DNA of 64,000 nucleotides from JAFMKE01 sp037624485 (GTDB taxonomy: Bacteria > Bacteroidota > Bacteroidia > Chitinophagales > UBA8649), in the NCBI GenBank assembly GCA_037624485.1, contig JASJJC010000009.1, forward strand, positions 1 through 64,000. The letters run 5' to 3'. Below, piece after piece: positions 53,964 through 63,954 of the stretch. How positions within the stretch are numbered: position 1 is the stretch's first letter; every line of letters begins with the position of its first letter. A program made the position numbers and the translations under genes. The notes below the pieces were generated by a model. That model ran no database searches. It was given only the letters and a program-made list of their open reading frames with translations, and had not been told where the DNA came from.

Positions 53964-54650
53964 ATGTCATCAGGATCTACAAATGAATATGAAGTGCACG
54001 AATGGGAGAGTCTAAAAGGCCCGTTTAATGCTAGTTATGGTAAAGTAATGATGTGGTATTTCTTAATATCGGATACATTCGTATTTGGTGCCTTCTTAGT
54101 TGCATACGCTGCGGCTAGAACTTCCAATGCTGAATCTTGGCCAATGGCAAGTGAAGTCTTTAGTACGGTTCCTGGTTTGTCTGGCAATCATTATCCATTG
54201 GTATTTGTTTCTTTTATGACCTTTGTACTTATTATAAGCTCAGTAACTATGGTTAGGGCGGTGCAAGAAGGTTTTATGGGTAATCGAAATGGAGTGATAA
54301 AGTACTTAATTCCAACCATTGCAATGGGACTTTTATTCTTAGGTTGTCAGTATTTGGAGTGGTCTCATCTAATCCATGAAGGAATGACGATGTGGTATAC
54401 GCCATTTAGTGCTTTGGGGCACGGCCATGAAGGACCCCAACAATTTGGAATGTTCTTTTTTACGATTACTGGATTTCACGGGATGCACGTAGTCACTGGT
54501 GTTTTATTGAATATTTGGTTATTGGTTGAAACCGCAAAAGGTAGATTTGATAAATTAGGCAACTACGGTATGGTGGAAAAGGTAGGTCTTTTCTGGCACT
54601 TTGTAGATTTGGTTTGGGTATATGTATTCTTGGGATATTACCTACTATAA
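53964..54650 (+). CDS. coxC: Cytochrome c oxidase subunit III, second copy
   Basis: 228 residues, five or more helices. Canonical features: WYFLISDTFVFGAFLVAY, the inserted loop with HGHEGPQQFGMFFF, ITGFHGMHVVTG and WHFVDLVWVYVFLGYYLL. Length typical. Starts 6 bp after the previous stop. Confidence 0.94.
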   Translation: MSSGSTNEYEVHEWESLKGPFNASYGKVMMWYFLISDTFVFGAFLVAYAAARTSNAESWPMASEVFSTVPGLSGNHYPLVFVSFMTFVLIISSVTMVRAVQEGFMGNRNGVIKYLIPTIAMGLLFLGCQYLEWSHLIHEGMTMWYTPFSALGHGHEGPQQFGMFFFTITGFHGMHVVTGVLLNIWLLVETAKGRFDKLGNYGMVEKVGLFWHFVDLVWVYVFLGYYLL

Positions 54651-54680
54651 TTATTATTGATAAGAGAAAAATTTAGTACA

Positions 54681-55025
54681 ATGGCACACATGACGCAACA
54701 AGAATATGAGCAAAATAAAAAAGACGTTTACAAAACGACAGGGATACTCTCTGTAGTTACGGTCGTAGAAGTTTTAGGCTCTATAGTATATGAAAATATG
54801 GTCGAAGATTTAAGATGGCCACTTATGGTATTTGTTACTTTGGCTAGTGTAATTAAAGCTTATTGGATTATGAATGTGTTTATGCACGTTGGACATGAGA
54901 AAAAAGGATTTATGTTTACTATCCTGTTTCCATTTATATTTTTAGTTTGGGCTATTATTGCCTTTTCGTTTGATGGAGCTGCCTGGCTTGCAATGCGAAA
55001 TGCGATCAATGGCATATTTTTTTAA
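54681..55025 (+). CDS. Cytochrome c oxidase subunit IV-like protein
   Basis: 114 residues from ATG 54681 (MAHMTQQEYEQNKK); the TTG at 54657 would add eight unrelated residues. Three membrane helices, with MNVFMHVGHEKKGF between the second and third as in bacterial subunit IV (CyoD/CtaF/COX4) proteins. Non-catalytic and thought to assist assembly. Confidence 0.85.
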   Translation: MAHMTQQEYEQNKKDVYKTTGILSVVTVVEVLGSIVYENMVEDLRWPLMVFVTLASVIKAYWIMNVFMHVGHEKKGFMFTILFPFIFLVWAIIAFSFDGAAWLAMRNAINGIFF

Positions 55026-55028
55026 ATC

Positions 55029-55736
55029 ATGACACAACATACATCTAATAGCAATGGGAAATTAACGACAATATTCATAGTCCTGCTGCCGCTTTTACTT
55101 TTTGGATTATTCTATTTGTATACCAAGCAAGCAAGAACAGACTTGAAAACAATGAGATATCCGCGTAAAATGTTTTCTATTGGCGTCGATACAATTACAG
55201 AGGGTTCATTTAAGCGCATCGATACAGTTTATCACGAAATTCCTTCATTTACGCTGACCAATCAATATGGTCAGACGGTTTCGAAAGATCAGTTTCCAGA
55301 TAAGATTTTGATTGTAGATTTTTTCTTTACAAGTTGTCCAACTATATGTCCAACTATGAGTGAGCAACTGGCAAGAGTCCAAGAACAATTGATCCGAGAT
55401 GATAAAGTAGTTATCGTTTCCCATTCTATTGACCCTGTGCGCGACACGCCAGAGAAATTAAAGGCATATTCAGAAGAGTATAACGCAGTGCCGGGTAAAT
55501 GGCAGTTCTTAACTGGAGATAAGAAAGAAATTTATAAACTTGCTTTAGAAGGATACAAGATGTCAGCATTTGATGATGGTGGAGATGAGAAGCATGATGG
55601 TTTTGTTCATACCGACCGCTTCGCCTTAGTTGACCCCAACTGGAATATTAGAGGGTATTATAAAGGGACTTCAGAAAATGAAGTGAACGTCATGCTGGGT
55701 GATGTGTTATTGTTGTTAGAAGAATTCAAAAGATAA
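55029..55736 (+). CDS. SCO1/SenC-family copper chaperone
   Basis: 235 residues. Membrane anchor (15-32), thioredoxin fold with C103-PTI-C107 in FTSCPTICPTMSEQL and the third copper ligand His in GFVHTDRFALVD. It delivers copper to, or reduces the cysteines of, the CuA site of CoxB. Located directly behind the oxidase genes. Confidence 0.96.
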   Translation: MTQHTSNSNGKLTTIFIVLLPLLLFGLFYLYTKQARTDLKTMRYPRKMFSIGVDTITEGSFKRIDTVYHEIPSFTLTNQYGQTVSKDQFPDKILIVDFFFTSCPTICPTMSEQLARVQEQLIRDDKVVIVSHSIDPVRDTPEKLKAYSEEYNAVPGKWQFLTGDKKEIYKLALEGYKMSAFDDGGDEKHDGFVHTDRFALVDPNWNIRGYYKGTSENEVNVMLGDVLLLLEEFKR

Positions 55737-55737
55737 A

Positions 55738-56277
55738 ATGGCAGCTAAGTTAGAAGAAAAAAGTGCGAAGCAAATAATTGTGGCTCTATCTGTAGTTGTC
55801 GCTTTATTAGTAGGAGTATTGAATTGGGGCATAGACAAACGCATGGTAACAGGACTTGATCTTAGTTTTTTTCCAAAGTTTCATGCCTTCCTAAATAGTA
55901 TAGTTGCGCTCCTGCTAGTTGTGGGCTTAGTGTTTATTAAAAAGGGGGAGAAGTCCTTGCATCAAAAGTCAATGTTTTTGTCGTTTGTCGTTTCTGCAGT
56001 CTTTCTTTTATCTTACGTACTTTACCACACCCTGGCCGAGCCAACAACGTATGGCGGAGTTGGCGGATTGAAGTATACTTATTATTTTATTTTAATCACG
56101 CATATTATCTTAGCTGCTGTAATTATGCCATTTATACTCATGACTTTTTATTATGCATGGAGTGAGAAATGGGAAAAACACAAATCTTTGGCTAAAAAGA
56201 TTTGGCCATTTTGGTTTTATGTAGCAGTAACGGGTGTTGTAATTTATTTTATGATCGCACCTTATTATAATTATTAA
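55738..56277 (+). CDS. DUF420 membrane protein (CtaM-like)
   Basis: 179 residues, five helices. Contains FPKFHAFLNSIVALLLVVG, the His-bearing SYVLYHTLAEPTTYGG and the LITHIILAAVIMPFILMTFYYA stretch typical of DUF420 proteins. A homologue (CtaM) in Firmicutes is needed for heme-A oxidase maturation. Starts 2 bp after the sco stop. Confidence 0.88.
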   Translation: MAAKLEEKSAKQIIVALSVVVALLVGVLNWGIDKRMVTGLDLSFFPKFHAFLNSIVALLLVVGLVFIKKGEKSLHQKSMFLSFVVSAVFLLSYVLYHTLAEPTTYGGVGGLKYTYYFILITHIILAAVIMPFILMTFYYAWSEKWEKHKSLAKKIWPFWFYVAVTGVVIYFMIAPYYNY

Positions 56278-56286
56278 CTCATTGAA

Positions 56287-56517
56287 ATGAAAAAAGTATT
56301 ATCCATATTGGTTTTCAATATTGTATCATTGAAGCTGGCTATTGGCCAATGTGCTATGTGTAAAGCTAGTGCTGAAACTAGTCTCGAATCAGGAGCGAGT
56401 GACGCCGCTGGTATTAATACGGGTGTATTGTATGTCTTAGCCATCACTTTTGGAATGTTAAGCTTTATGGGCTATCTACTATATAAAGGAAACAAGGCTA
56501 CTCGCCCGGTCGATTAA
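56287..56517 (+). CDS. Small exported CxxC membrane protein, last gene of the operon
   Basis: 76 residues. Signal peptide ending in AIGQ, then CAMCKASAETSLE (a CxxC pair at about residues 22-25), and a C-terminal helix LYVLAITFGMLSFMGYLLYK. Similar small proteins occur after cox genes in other Bacteroidota; no function is known to me. A redox or metal-binding part in copper or heme delivery is a guess. Confidence 0.75.
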   Translation: MKKVLSILVFNIVSLKLAIGQCAMCKASAETSLESGASDAAGINTGVLYVLAITFGMLSFMGYLLYKGNKATRPVD

Positions 56518-56588
56518 AACTTAGGGTGATAAGTCAAACTATTTGATTTCTCATTTTTCTTAATATCCATCTTTACGCAAATTCCCAT

Positions 56589-58991
56589 ATGAAAAAGATA
56601 ATCGCATTACTCCTATTATTGAGCTCCAGTTTCGTATTTGCTCAAAATGAATTTGCTTGCTATCACTTTGATGAGCGGGGACAAACGCGCGAGCATTTTG
56701 TCGATTTTAAATCCATGCTGCTTGATATAAGTTTTGACACAAAGGCCAGAAAAGTCTTGGGACAAGTACATTACGACTTTACAACTATTCGACCTTTAAT
56801 TGATCATTTGGTTTTGGATGCACCAGAAATATTGATAGAAGCGGTATTATTTGATGGCACGCCTGTTGAATATGAGACTGATGAGGAGCACTTAATCATT
56901 TACTTCCCAGCTTCGTTGCCATGGGAGGAGCGCCATCAATTGGATATTACATATTCTTGCCAACCGGAAAAAGGATTATACTTCTTAGGGTGGAAGGATA
57001 CAACCAATAGAGCAAGGAAACAAATTTGGACGCAAGGTCAAGGAATCGATAACCGATACTGGGTCCCAAGCTTCGATGATGTTAGTGATAAGCTTATTAC
57101 TGAAACCATAATAACTTTTGACTCTAAATTCGAAGTTGTTTCTAATGGAGACTTAATTGGAAAAGAAGATCATGAAAATGGAATGAGCACTTGGCATTAT
57201 AAAATGAAAGATGCACATGTGCCTTATTTGCTAATGATTGCTATTGGGGAGTATGATTTCAAGGATATGATATCCTCTTCAGGAATTGTAAATCGGCAGT
57301 ATTACTATCCCAATAAACCCGAAGAGTTTAAACACACCTATATGTATTCAGTCGAAATGATGGACTGGATGGAAGAAGAATTCCAAGTGCCTTATCCTTG
57401 GGGTAAAATATACCGAAATGTTCCCGTTGCAGACTTCTTATACGGCGCTATGGAAAACACAACTTCCACAATTTTTACAGATTATTACTTGAAAGATAGT
57501 AGAGAAGCATTAGACAGAACTTATGTGGGTACGAATGCCCATGAGTTAACGCATCAGTGGTTTGGAGATTTAATTTCTGAATGGAACGGCGCAAGTCATT
57601 GGTTGCATGAAAGTTTTGCAACGCATTATGCTAAACATTTTGAACGCAGTGTTTTTGGAGAAGATTATTTCCAATGGGAACGAAATATGGAAATGCGACG
57701 AGCAATGAGTGCGGATAACAAAAATGACTTACCTATCGCACACAGCGAGTCAGGATCATCTAGGCATTATCCTAAGGGGAGTTTTGTTATTGATATGCTT
57801 CGCGAAGCTGCCGGAGGAGATGAGGCATACAAAAAGGTAATTAATGCTTATCTGAAGAAATATGCATTTAAGCATGTAGATACACATTTGTTTCAACTTG
57901 AATTTATGGAGGTTTTGGGACTGAATTTGGATTGGTTTTTTGACCAATGGGTCCGGAAAGGCGGATATCCAATTTTTGAATGTGATTATACGGAATCTGC
58001 TGGTCAAGTGAAGATAAATATTAGTCAAATTCATGACCAAAGCGAAACCATAGGTTTATTCAAGGTTCAAATGCCGATTCAAATTAGATTCGCAGACGGA
58101 ACAGATACCTTATTCAATGCTTCAATTGACAGTCAAGAAACGACCTTGAGTATCTCTAATACCTTGGGCAAGTCAATTCAATATGTTTTATTCAATGTAA
58201 ACCATGCACTTTACGCAAAAATTGAACAAGAAAAAACAACGGCCGAACTTTTGGCACAAGCACTAGAAGCAAAGGATATGATCGATCGATATTTAGCTTT
58301 GGCCGAATTGGAAGATCGCCCATTAAAAGAAAAAAGAAATATACTCTTAGCATGTTTTGAGAATGAAAGCTTTTTTGCTCCTCGGGCTAATATAGTTAAG
58401 CAACTAGCAAATGATAACAATAGTAAAAGTCAAGAACTAATCATGAAATCTCTGCTTGATAATGACGTGCGTGTTCGTCGAGCAGTCGTTTACCACTTAG
58501 AAAAAGTGTCAAAAAAAATACAGCCAGTGTACGAAAATTTGTTGCTTGATAGCTCATACGCAAATATTAAAATGACTTTGGAAAAGCTTATTGAGGAGTT
58601 CCCTGAGAGTAAAGAGAAGTACTTGAAAATAACCCATTTAGACGCACAAAAAAATGACCTGCTAAATATTGCCCATTTAAGCTTCAAAGCACAGGATGAC
58701 GACCCCTTTGCCTTCAGTGATCTGATTGATTATGCTGGACCTTCCTTTGAGTTTAGAACAAGGATTAAAGCCATAGAGGCCTTAACTGATCTCGCTTACC
58801 AGGGCGATGATTTTACCTTCCTACTTATCGATGCAAGTGTAAATTTTAATCGCAGATTAGCGGGAGTAGCTAGCAATGTTTTGATGTCTATAGAAAATCA
58901 GGACCTGCTTATTGAAGCATTGGAAAAGGGAGACTTTGATAAGAATGAACGCAAAAGAATTGAGCAGTTAAAAACGAAGCTAGGTATTTAA
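56589..58991 (+). CDS. M1-family aminopeptidase with HEAT-like C-terminus
   Basis: 800 residues. Signal peptide 1-19. N-terminal beta domain (to about 190), catalytic domain with the exopeptidase motif GAMENTTS and zinc site H318-ELT-H322 with Glu341 (HELTHQWFGDL, LHESFATHY). Residues about 555-800 are helical repeats (NDVRVRRAVVYHLEKVSKKI, GVASNVLMSIEN) of HEAT type. It probably trims peptides in the periplasm. Its stop overlaps that of the convergent ATL gene. Confidence 0.94.
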   Translation: MKKIIALLLLLSSSFVFAQNEFACYHFDERGQTREHFVDFKSMLLDISFDTKARKVLGQVHYDFTTIRPLIDHLVLDAPEILIEAVLFDGTPVEYETDEEHLIIYFPASLPWEERHQLDITYSCQPEKGLYFLGWKDTTNRARKQIWTQGQGIDNRYWVPSFDDVSDKLITETIITFDSKFEVVSNGDLIGKEDHENGMSTWHYKMKDAHVPYLLMIAIGEYDFKDMISSSGIVNRQYYYPNKPEEFKHTYMYSVEMMDWMEEEFQVPYPWGKIYRNVPVADFLYGAMENTTSTIFTDYYLKDSREALDRTYVGTNAHELTHQWFGDLISEWNGASHWLHESFATHYAKHFERSVFGEDYFQWERNMEMRRAMSADNKNDLPIAHSESGSSRHYPKGSFVIDMLREAAGGDEAYKKVINAYLKKYAFKHVDTHLFQLEFMEVLGLNLDWFFDQWVRKGGYPIFECDYTESAGQVKINISQIHDQSETIGLFKVQMPIQIRFADGTDTLFNASIDSQETTLSISNTLGKSIQYVLFNVNHALYAKIEQEKTTAELLAQALEAKDMIDRYLALAELEDRPLKEKRNILLACFENESFFAPRANIVKQLANDNNSKSQELIMKSLLDNDVRVRRAVVYHLEKVSKKIQPVYENLLLDSSYANIKMTLEKLIEEFPESKEKYLKITHLDAQKNDLLNIAHLSFKAQDDDPFAFSDLIDYAGPSFEFRTRIKAIEALTDLAYQGDDFTFLLIDASVNFNRRLAGVASNVLMSIENQDLLIEALEKGDFDKNERKRIEQLKTKLGI

Positions 58992-59323
58992 ATCCTAATC
59001 TCTTCGATAGGTTCCCAAAAGTGTTTGTCAAAGTTTTGGATTTGATGATTGCTGATATTTATCCCCTCTTTTGTTAAAAGTTTTTCCATTAATTCAGGGG
59101 GCGAGAAATGATGTCTTCCGGTTAATAAGCCTTTCCGATTTACAACGCGATGAGCAGGAACAGGAGGCTCAACAGTATGCGAATTATTCATCGCATACCC
59201 AACCATCCTTGCTGCTTTTTTCGCTCCAACAGCTGCTGCAATCGCACCATAGGTAGATATTCGTCCTTTTGGTATCAATCGAACCACAGCATATACTTGT
59301 TCAAAGAAACTTAAGTCTTTCAT
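58988..59323 (-). CDS. Alkyltransferase-like (ATL) protein, Ala instead of acceptor Cys
   Basis: 111 residues with the C-terminal DNA-binding fold of O6-alkylguanine-DNA alkyltransferases: GRISTYGAIAAAVGAKKAAR, the Arg finger (Arg39) in ARMVGYAMN, and V-P-A57-H-R-V-V-N where the acceptor Cys of PCHRV would be. Without the cysteine it cannot transfer alkyl groups and should act as an ATL damage sensor that flags lesions for nucleotide excision repair. ATLs usually have Trp here; alanine also occurs. Convergent to the M1 gene. Confidence 0.88.
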   Translation of the reverse strand: MKDLSFFEQVYAVVRLIPKGRISTYGAIAAAVGAKKAARMVGYAMNNSHTVEPPVPAHRVVNRKGLLTGRHHFSPPELMEKLLTKEGINISNHQIQNFDKHFWEPIEEIRI

Positions 59324-59350
59324 TGCTGAATATTATTACTTGGGCACACG

Positions 59351-60043
59351 CTACTGAAATAAATTAAACTGCACATAATTGATGTTACGCCCATCCTTAA
59401 TGTGCATCTTCTCATAGAAGGTTTGGATTTCGGTTAGCTCAGCAAAAGCGGTCCCTTTTCTATAGATATCTCGCTCTACAACATTGTAATCCATTTCCTT
59501 GCCATCTAAAACACCCATGGTGTAATCAAAGAGTAATTCACTATCGGTTTTTACATGAATAATGGCATCCTTTGAGCAAATTTTCTTGTATAACTCTAAA
59601 AATTTAGGGGAAGTTAAGCGATGCTTTGCATGCCGATCTTTTGGAAATGGATCTGAAAAAACAATCCATATTTCCTGTACCTCTCCACGCTCAAAAAACT
59701 CTTCTAAAAGTTCAATCTTTGTTCGCAGGTAGGCGGCATTTTCAAGGTTTTCTTCCAAAGCATCTTTAGCGCCTTTATGTATTCGAGCTCCTTTAATATC
59801 AATACCAATAAAATTGCGATTGGTGTGGCGCTTTGCCAAATTGAAGGTATACTCTCCTTTACCACATGCAAGTTCAAGTGTTAACGGATGGTCGTTGTTG
59901 AAATGACTCTTCTTCCATTTCCCTTTCAAGTCAATAAAGTCTCCCTTAAAGTTGACTAAACTGGGTTTTTTAAAATCCAAATTTTGATAAAAATTGGAAA
60001 ATGATTTTAGCTCGGTAAATCGTTTTAGTTTGTCTTTGCCCAT
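59351..60043 (-). CDS. trmB: tRNA (guanine-N7-)-methyltransferase
   Basis: 230 residues from ATG 60043 (MGKDKLKRFTELKSFSNFYQ), the usual family start; a start at 60055 would add four residues. SAM-binding LELACGKGEYTFNLAKR, FIGIDIKGARI, and the substrate motif FSDPFPKDRHAKHRLTSP. It methylates G46 of tRNAs in the cytoplasm. Located 27 bp from the ATL gene on the same strand, possibly an operon. Confidence 0.96.
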   Translation of the reverse strand: MGKDKLKRFTELKSFSNFYQNLDFKKPSLVNFKGDFIDLKGKWKKSHFNNDHPLTLELACGKGEYTFNLAKRHTNRNFIGIDIKGARIHKGAKDALEENLENAAYLRTKIELLEEFFERGEVQEIWIVFSDPFPKDRHAKHRLTSPKFLELYKKICSKDAIIHVKTDSELLFDYTMGVLDGKEMDYNVVERDIYRKGTAFAELTEIQTFYEKMHIKDGRNINYVQFNLFQ

Positions 60044-60244
60044 AATGATGTTCATTATATTGAATATACTTTGTAAAAATACAAGGATTCATTTACTTTC
60101 GGTTCAGATAGGCAGGCTAATTATCCTCTACAATAGGCTTTTTTTGTCTTTTTTTAATCATATGCTTAGAGTATCTTTACATACTTGTGAATTAAGTCTC
60201 AAACTATTTTACAGATTAATGCGTTATCAAGGCACTAGATTATT

Positions 60245-63200
60245 ATGATTAAAAAAATATTTTTTATTTTACTTGGACTCTTTGCTTTGGTCCCTTTTGC
60301 TCATGCCACTCATTTGGTAGGAGGAGAAATGACTTATGTGCGTTTAGCCGGTAATACGGTTCGAGTAACATTGACAGTTTATCGGGATAACATCAATGGT
60401 CAAGCTGCATTTGATGGGGCTGCAACGCCTAATGCAGCGGACTGCACAATAAGCTTTTATGCTGATAATGGCGCATTTTTAGAGGCAATCGAAATTGATT
60501 TGGATAATGTTACATTGGTAAATATTCAATTGCAACCCTGCCAGGAAGAAATACCAGGAATAGAAACGCAAGAAGGGACTTACGTATTTGATGTTAACTT
60601 GATTAGTATAAATGGCTTTAATCCTGCACAGGGCGTTACGCTAGTTTATGGGAGGTGTTGTCGCAATGGTATTATTGACAATTTGAATAATCCTGGTGAT
60701 CAGGGATTCTCTGCATTGGTCAGAGTTCCGCCATTAGCTATTCAAAATAGCTCTCCAATATTTAATAGTTTTGAGCAATATTTATGTGTAAATAGGTTCA
60801 ATCAAATGGATTTTTCTGCGACAGATCCTGATGGTGATTCTCTATACTATTTTCTTTGTGACCCTTATTTGGGTTTGGATGATAATGCACCAGCTGCGGA
60901 TGCTGTCAATTTAAATTTTGGTGGGACCTACATAAATTATGGCCCTCCTTACAATACTATTGCATGGGATGCAGCTGCTGGGTATTCTGCAGTAAATCCT
61001 TTGGGCGGTGTAATGGCATTGAACGGAGCGACTGGAATTTTAGGAGCAACACCGCCTACCACAGGAGTGTTTGTGATGGGAGTGTGTGTCTCTGAATACA
61101 GAAATGGGGTGCTCTTGAGTACGGTAAGTAGAGATTTTCAATACCTTGTGTCTCAATGTGATTTTCCTGATATATTGATTGCAACGGACCCCAATTTAGC
61201 ACAAGATTCTGCTACTGGTTTATTTACAATTGATGCGGATTGCAACGAGGGTATTGTAAATTTTAACTTAGCTAATAATGTGGATATTGTGGGCTACTCT
61301 TGGGATTTTGGCGATCCAACTACAGCTTCAGATACATCAAACCTTCAAAATCCAAGCTACTTTTATGCAGACACAGGTACATTTATTGTCACCGTAATTG
61401 GTTTTGCAGCAGATGGTTGCGCGGATACTTCGCAAGGACTAGTGATCTTCTATCCTATTTTTGACCCGGGATACACCTACGAAGATTCATGCTTAAACCA
61501 AGATGTGGTGTTTATAGATACATCCTTTTCCACGACGGGCAATTTAAATTCTTGGACATGGAATTTTGGTGACCCTGGTACTTCTCAAGATACTTCTACC
61601 AATCGATTCCCTAATTACCAATATACGACTGCGGGTACTTTTACTGCTAGTTTGATTGTTACCACAGATAAAGGGTGTATCGATACTGTGTACAATAATA
61701 TTACTATCCATCCCTTACCCGAGCCATCCTTTAGTTTGTCCAATCCACAATGTGAGGGCACGCCGGTGACTTTATTAAATACTTCTCAAATTCAAAGTGG
61801 TGCTATCCAAAATTATGAATGGGTTCTTGACAGTGCAGTTTTCAATTCAACTGACGTCATATATAATTTTACCACAGCGGGTATTTATCCGGTGCAACTT
61901 ATTCAAATATCTGACTTAGGGTGTACAGATACCTTACTTCAAAATATTACAATTAATGCGCTTCCTACAACTAATGTTGTGGGCAATTCTCCAATTTGTC
62001 CGAATACCAATACCCCTATTTTAGCTTCAGGCGGTGAGGATTATCAATGGACGGCAAACCCTTTACTAAGTGCGGATGACATTGCTAACCCTATTGTGAG
62101 CATCTTGGATAACCCCGCTACATTTTACGTTCAGGTCACGGATAGTAATCAATGTATAAGTAATGACTCATTATTTATAGATTTGTTTGCCTTACCTCCT
62201 GCAGAAGCAGGACCAGATACATCTGTTTGTTTGAATGCTACGAATGTTATATCATTTAATACATCCGTTCAGTTGCAAGCCAGTGGTGGCTTGAATTATA
62301 TTTGGACACCTAACATCGATTTAACAACAGATACTTCGGCAGTTACAATTGCATCACCAGATTCTACCATCACCTACACCGTTACCGTTACAGATACAAA
62401 CTCTTGTATCAATACAGATTCTGTCAACGTGGTGGTGCTCAATCCAGCATTGGAGCTTGTTTCAGTTGAAGTAGATTCCTTGTGTTTTGGTGATACGGTC
62501 TTCGTAGATGTTTTGGATGTTGGAAATGTTACCTCATACACTTGGTCACCGAACCAGTTCATAACGGACAATTCAATCAGAGAACCAGGATTCTTCCCGC
62601 CTTTAACTCAAGAATATTTTTTAGAAACGATCAACTATTGCTATCTAGATCGTGACACAGTGACTATTGAGGTTGTTTCCCCACCAGCTATTGACGCAGG
62701 ACCACTCGATTCAATATGTATAGGAGACCCTCCTTATCAGTTGGATGCCCAACCCAATACCTATGATTTTTATCAATGGACAACGGTTGATGCAAGTATA
62801 AGTGATAATTCTATACCAAATCCAACAGTACAACCAGCCGTAAATGCTTGGTACTATATTTTTGCAGTAGACACGGTAGGTTCTTTGTCGTGCGAGAGCG
62901 AAGACTCTGTCCAAATTCTTGTTTATAATGTGCCGGATTTAGCCTTAGATTATCCCGCTAACTATCCAGGCTATCTTTGTCAAGGAGATTCACTGGATTT
63001 AACCGCCACCTCATTTGATGGCACTCAATACAGTTGGACATCTAACCCCGTTTCATTAATTATAAATCCTAATAACTCGGTGGCTACAGTATCTCCTGCA
63101 GATACGTCCACCTTTTTCAATACAGTGACCAATGTTCATGGTTGTTCTACTTCAGATTCAATAATTGTGGATGTGCAATTGCCTGTAGTAGCTTCGATTA

Positions 63201-63934
63201 CGGGAGACACCATTATGTGTGTGGGTTCATATGTAGATCTAGAAGCTAGTGGAGGATTGTATTATCAATGGCAGCCAGATACTATATTTTCGAATCCTCA
63301 ATTTTACCTGACACAAGCCTCTCCGGATAGCTCTTTGACGGTGAATGTCACTGTCAGTAATGATTGTTTTAGTGATGTTGCGACTCATCCTATTATAGTA
63401 AGCCAACTACCATCAGCCGATGCCGGGCAAGATGTAACCATAATTCGTGACGAGACAGGCTTTATCAGTGGATCAGGTTCAGGTGAACCTTTGTGGTATA
63501 CTGAAGATAAAACATTCGATGGACTAATAGATATTCCAAGTATTTTTAATCCGGAAGTTAGTCCACTGAGCACAATAAATTACGTTTTAGAAATTACTGA
63601 CCCCCTAACGAATTGTGTTAATTATGATACCATGACAGTTTTTGTTGATGTGGTAACTTTATTGGCATTCCCGACAGGTTTCTCACCAAACGGTAATGGA
63701 GTTAATGATTTTGCTGGACTAATTAAGTGGCTTAATATTGAAAGATTGGTATATCTGTCCATTTATGATAGATGGGGTGAAGAAGTTTTTAGAACGGATG
63801 AATTGTTTGGTTCTTGGGATGGAACTTATCGAGGGCAAGACTGTGAAATAGGGACATACATGTGGGATATTCGTGCGGTTACCAAAGATCAAGAAGCAAT
63901 CAATCGCAAGGGTAATATTACACTTATTCGCTAA
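60245..63934 (+). CDS. Large type IX-secreted PKD-domain surface protein
   Basis: 1229 residues. Signal peptide 1-21 (AHA). Residues 22-300 follow a Bacteroidota surface-protein module (THLVGGEMTYVRLAGNTVRV). PKD-like domains from about 345 (YSWDFGDPTTASDTSN, SWTWNFGDPGTSQDTS) and further Ig-like units with regularly spaced cysteines. The C-terminal type B sorting domain (about 1140-1229) has FPTGFSPNGNGVNDFAG, LSIYDRWGEEVFRT and ends KGNITLIR. Likely an adhesin or gliding-related surface protein exported by T9SS. Confidence 0.93.
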   Translation: MIKKIFFILLGLFALVPFAHATHLVGGEMTYVRLAGNTVRVTLTVYRDNINGQAAFDGAATPNAADCTISFYADNGAFLEAIEIDLDNVTLVNIQLQPCQEEIPGIETQEGTYVFDVNLISINGFNPAQGVTLVYGRCCRNGIIDNLNNPGDQGFSALVRVPPLAIQNSSPIFNSFEQYLCVNRFNQMDFSATDPDGDSLYYFLCDPYLGLDDNAPAADAVNLNFGGTYINYGPPYNTIAWDAAAGYSAVNPLGGVMALNGATGILGATPPTTGVFVMGVCVSEYRNGVLLSTVSRDFQYLVSQCDFPDILIATDPNLAQDSATGLFTIDADCNEGIVNFNLANNVDIVGYSWDFGDPTTASDTSNLQNPSYFYADTGTFIVTVIGFAADGCADTSQGLVIFYPIFDPGYTYEDSCLNQDVVFIDTSFSTTGNLNSWTWNFGDPGTSQDTSTNRFPNYQYTTAGTFTASLIVTTDKGCIDTVYNNITIHPLPEPSFSLSNPQCEGTPVTLLNTSQIQSGAIQNYEWVLDSAVFNSTDVIYNFTTAGIYPVQLIQISDLGCTDTLLQNITINALPTTNVVGNSPICPNTNTPILASGGEDYQWTANPLLSADDIANPIVSILDNPATFYVQVTDSNQCISNDSLFIDLFALPPAEAGPDTSVCLNATNVISFNTSVQLQASGGLNYIWTPNIDLTTDTSAVTIASPDSTITYTVTVTDTNSCINTDSVNVVVLNPALELVSVEVDSLCFGDTVFVDVLDVGNVTSYTWSPNQFITDNSIREPGFFPPLTQEYFLETINYCYLDRDTVTIEVVSPPAIDAGPLDSICIGDPPYQLDAQPNTYDFYQWTTVDASISDNSIPNPTVQPAVNAWYYIFAVDTVGSLSCESEDSVQILVYNVPDLALDYPANYPGYLCQGDSLDLTATSFDGTQYSWTSNPVSLIINPNNSVATVSPADTSTFFNTVTNVHGCSTSDSIIVDVQLPVVASITGDTIMCVGSYVDLEASGGLYYQWQPDTIFSNPQFYLTQASPDSSLTVNVTVSNDCFSDVATHPIIVSQLPSADAGQDVTIIRDETGFISGSGSGEPLWYTEDKTFDGLIDIPSIFNPEVSPLSTINYVLEITDPLTNCVNYDTMTVFVDVVTLLAFPTGFSPNGNGVNDFAGLIKWLNIERLVYLSIYDRWGEEVFRTDELFGSWDGTYRGQDCEIGTYMWDIRAVTKDQEAINRKGNITLIR

Positions 63935-63954
63935 GCATTAATACCTGAAACTGT

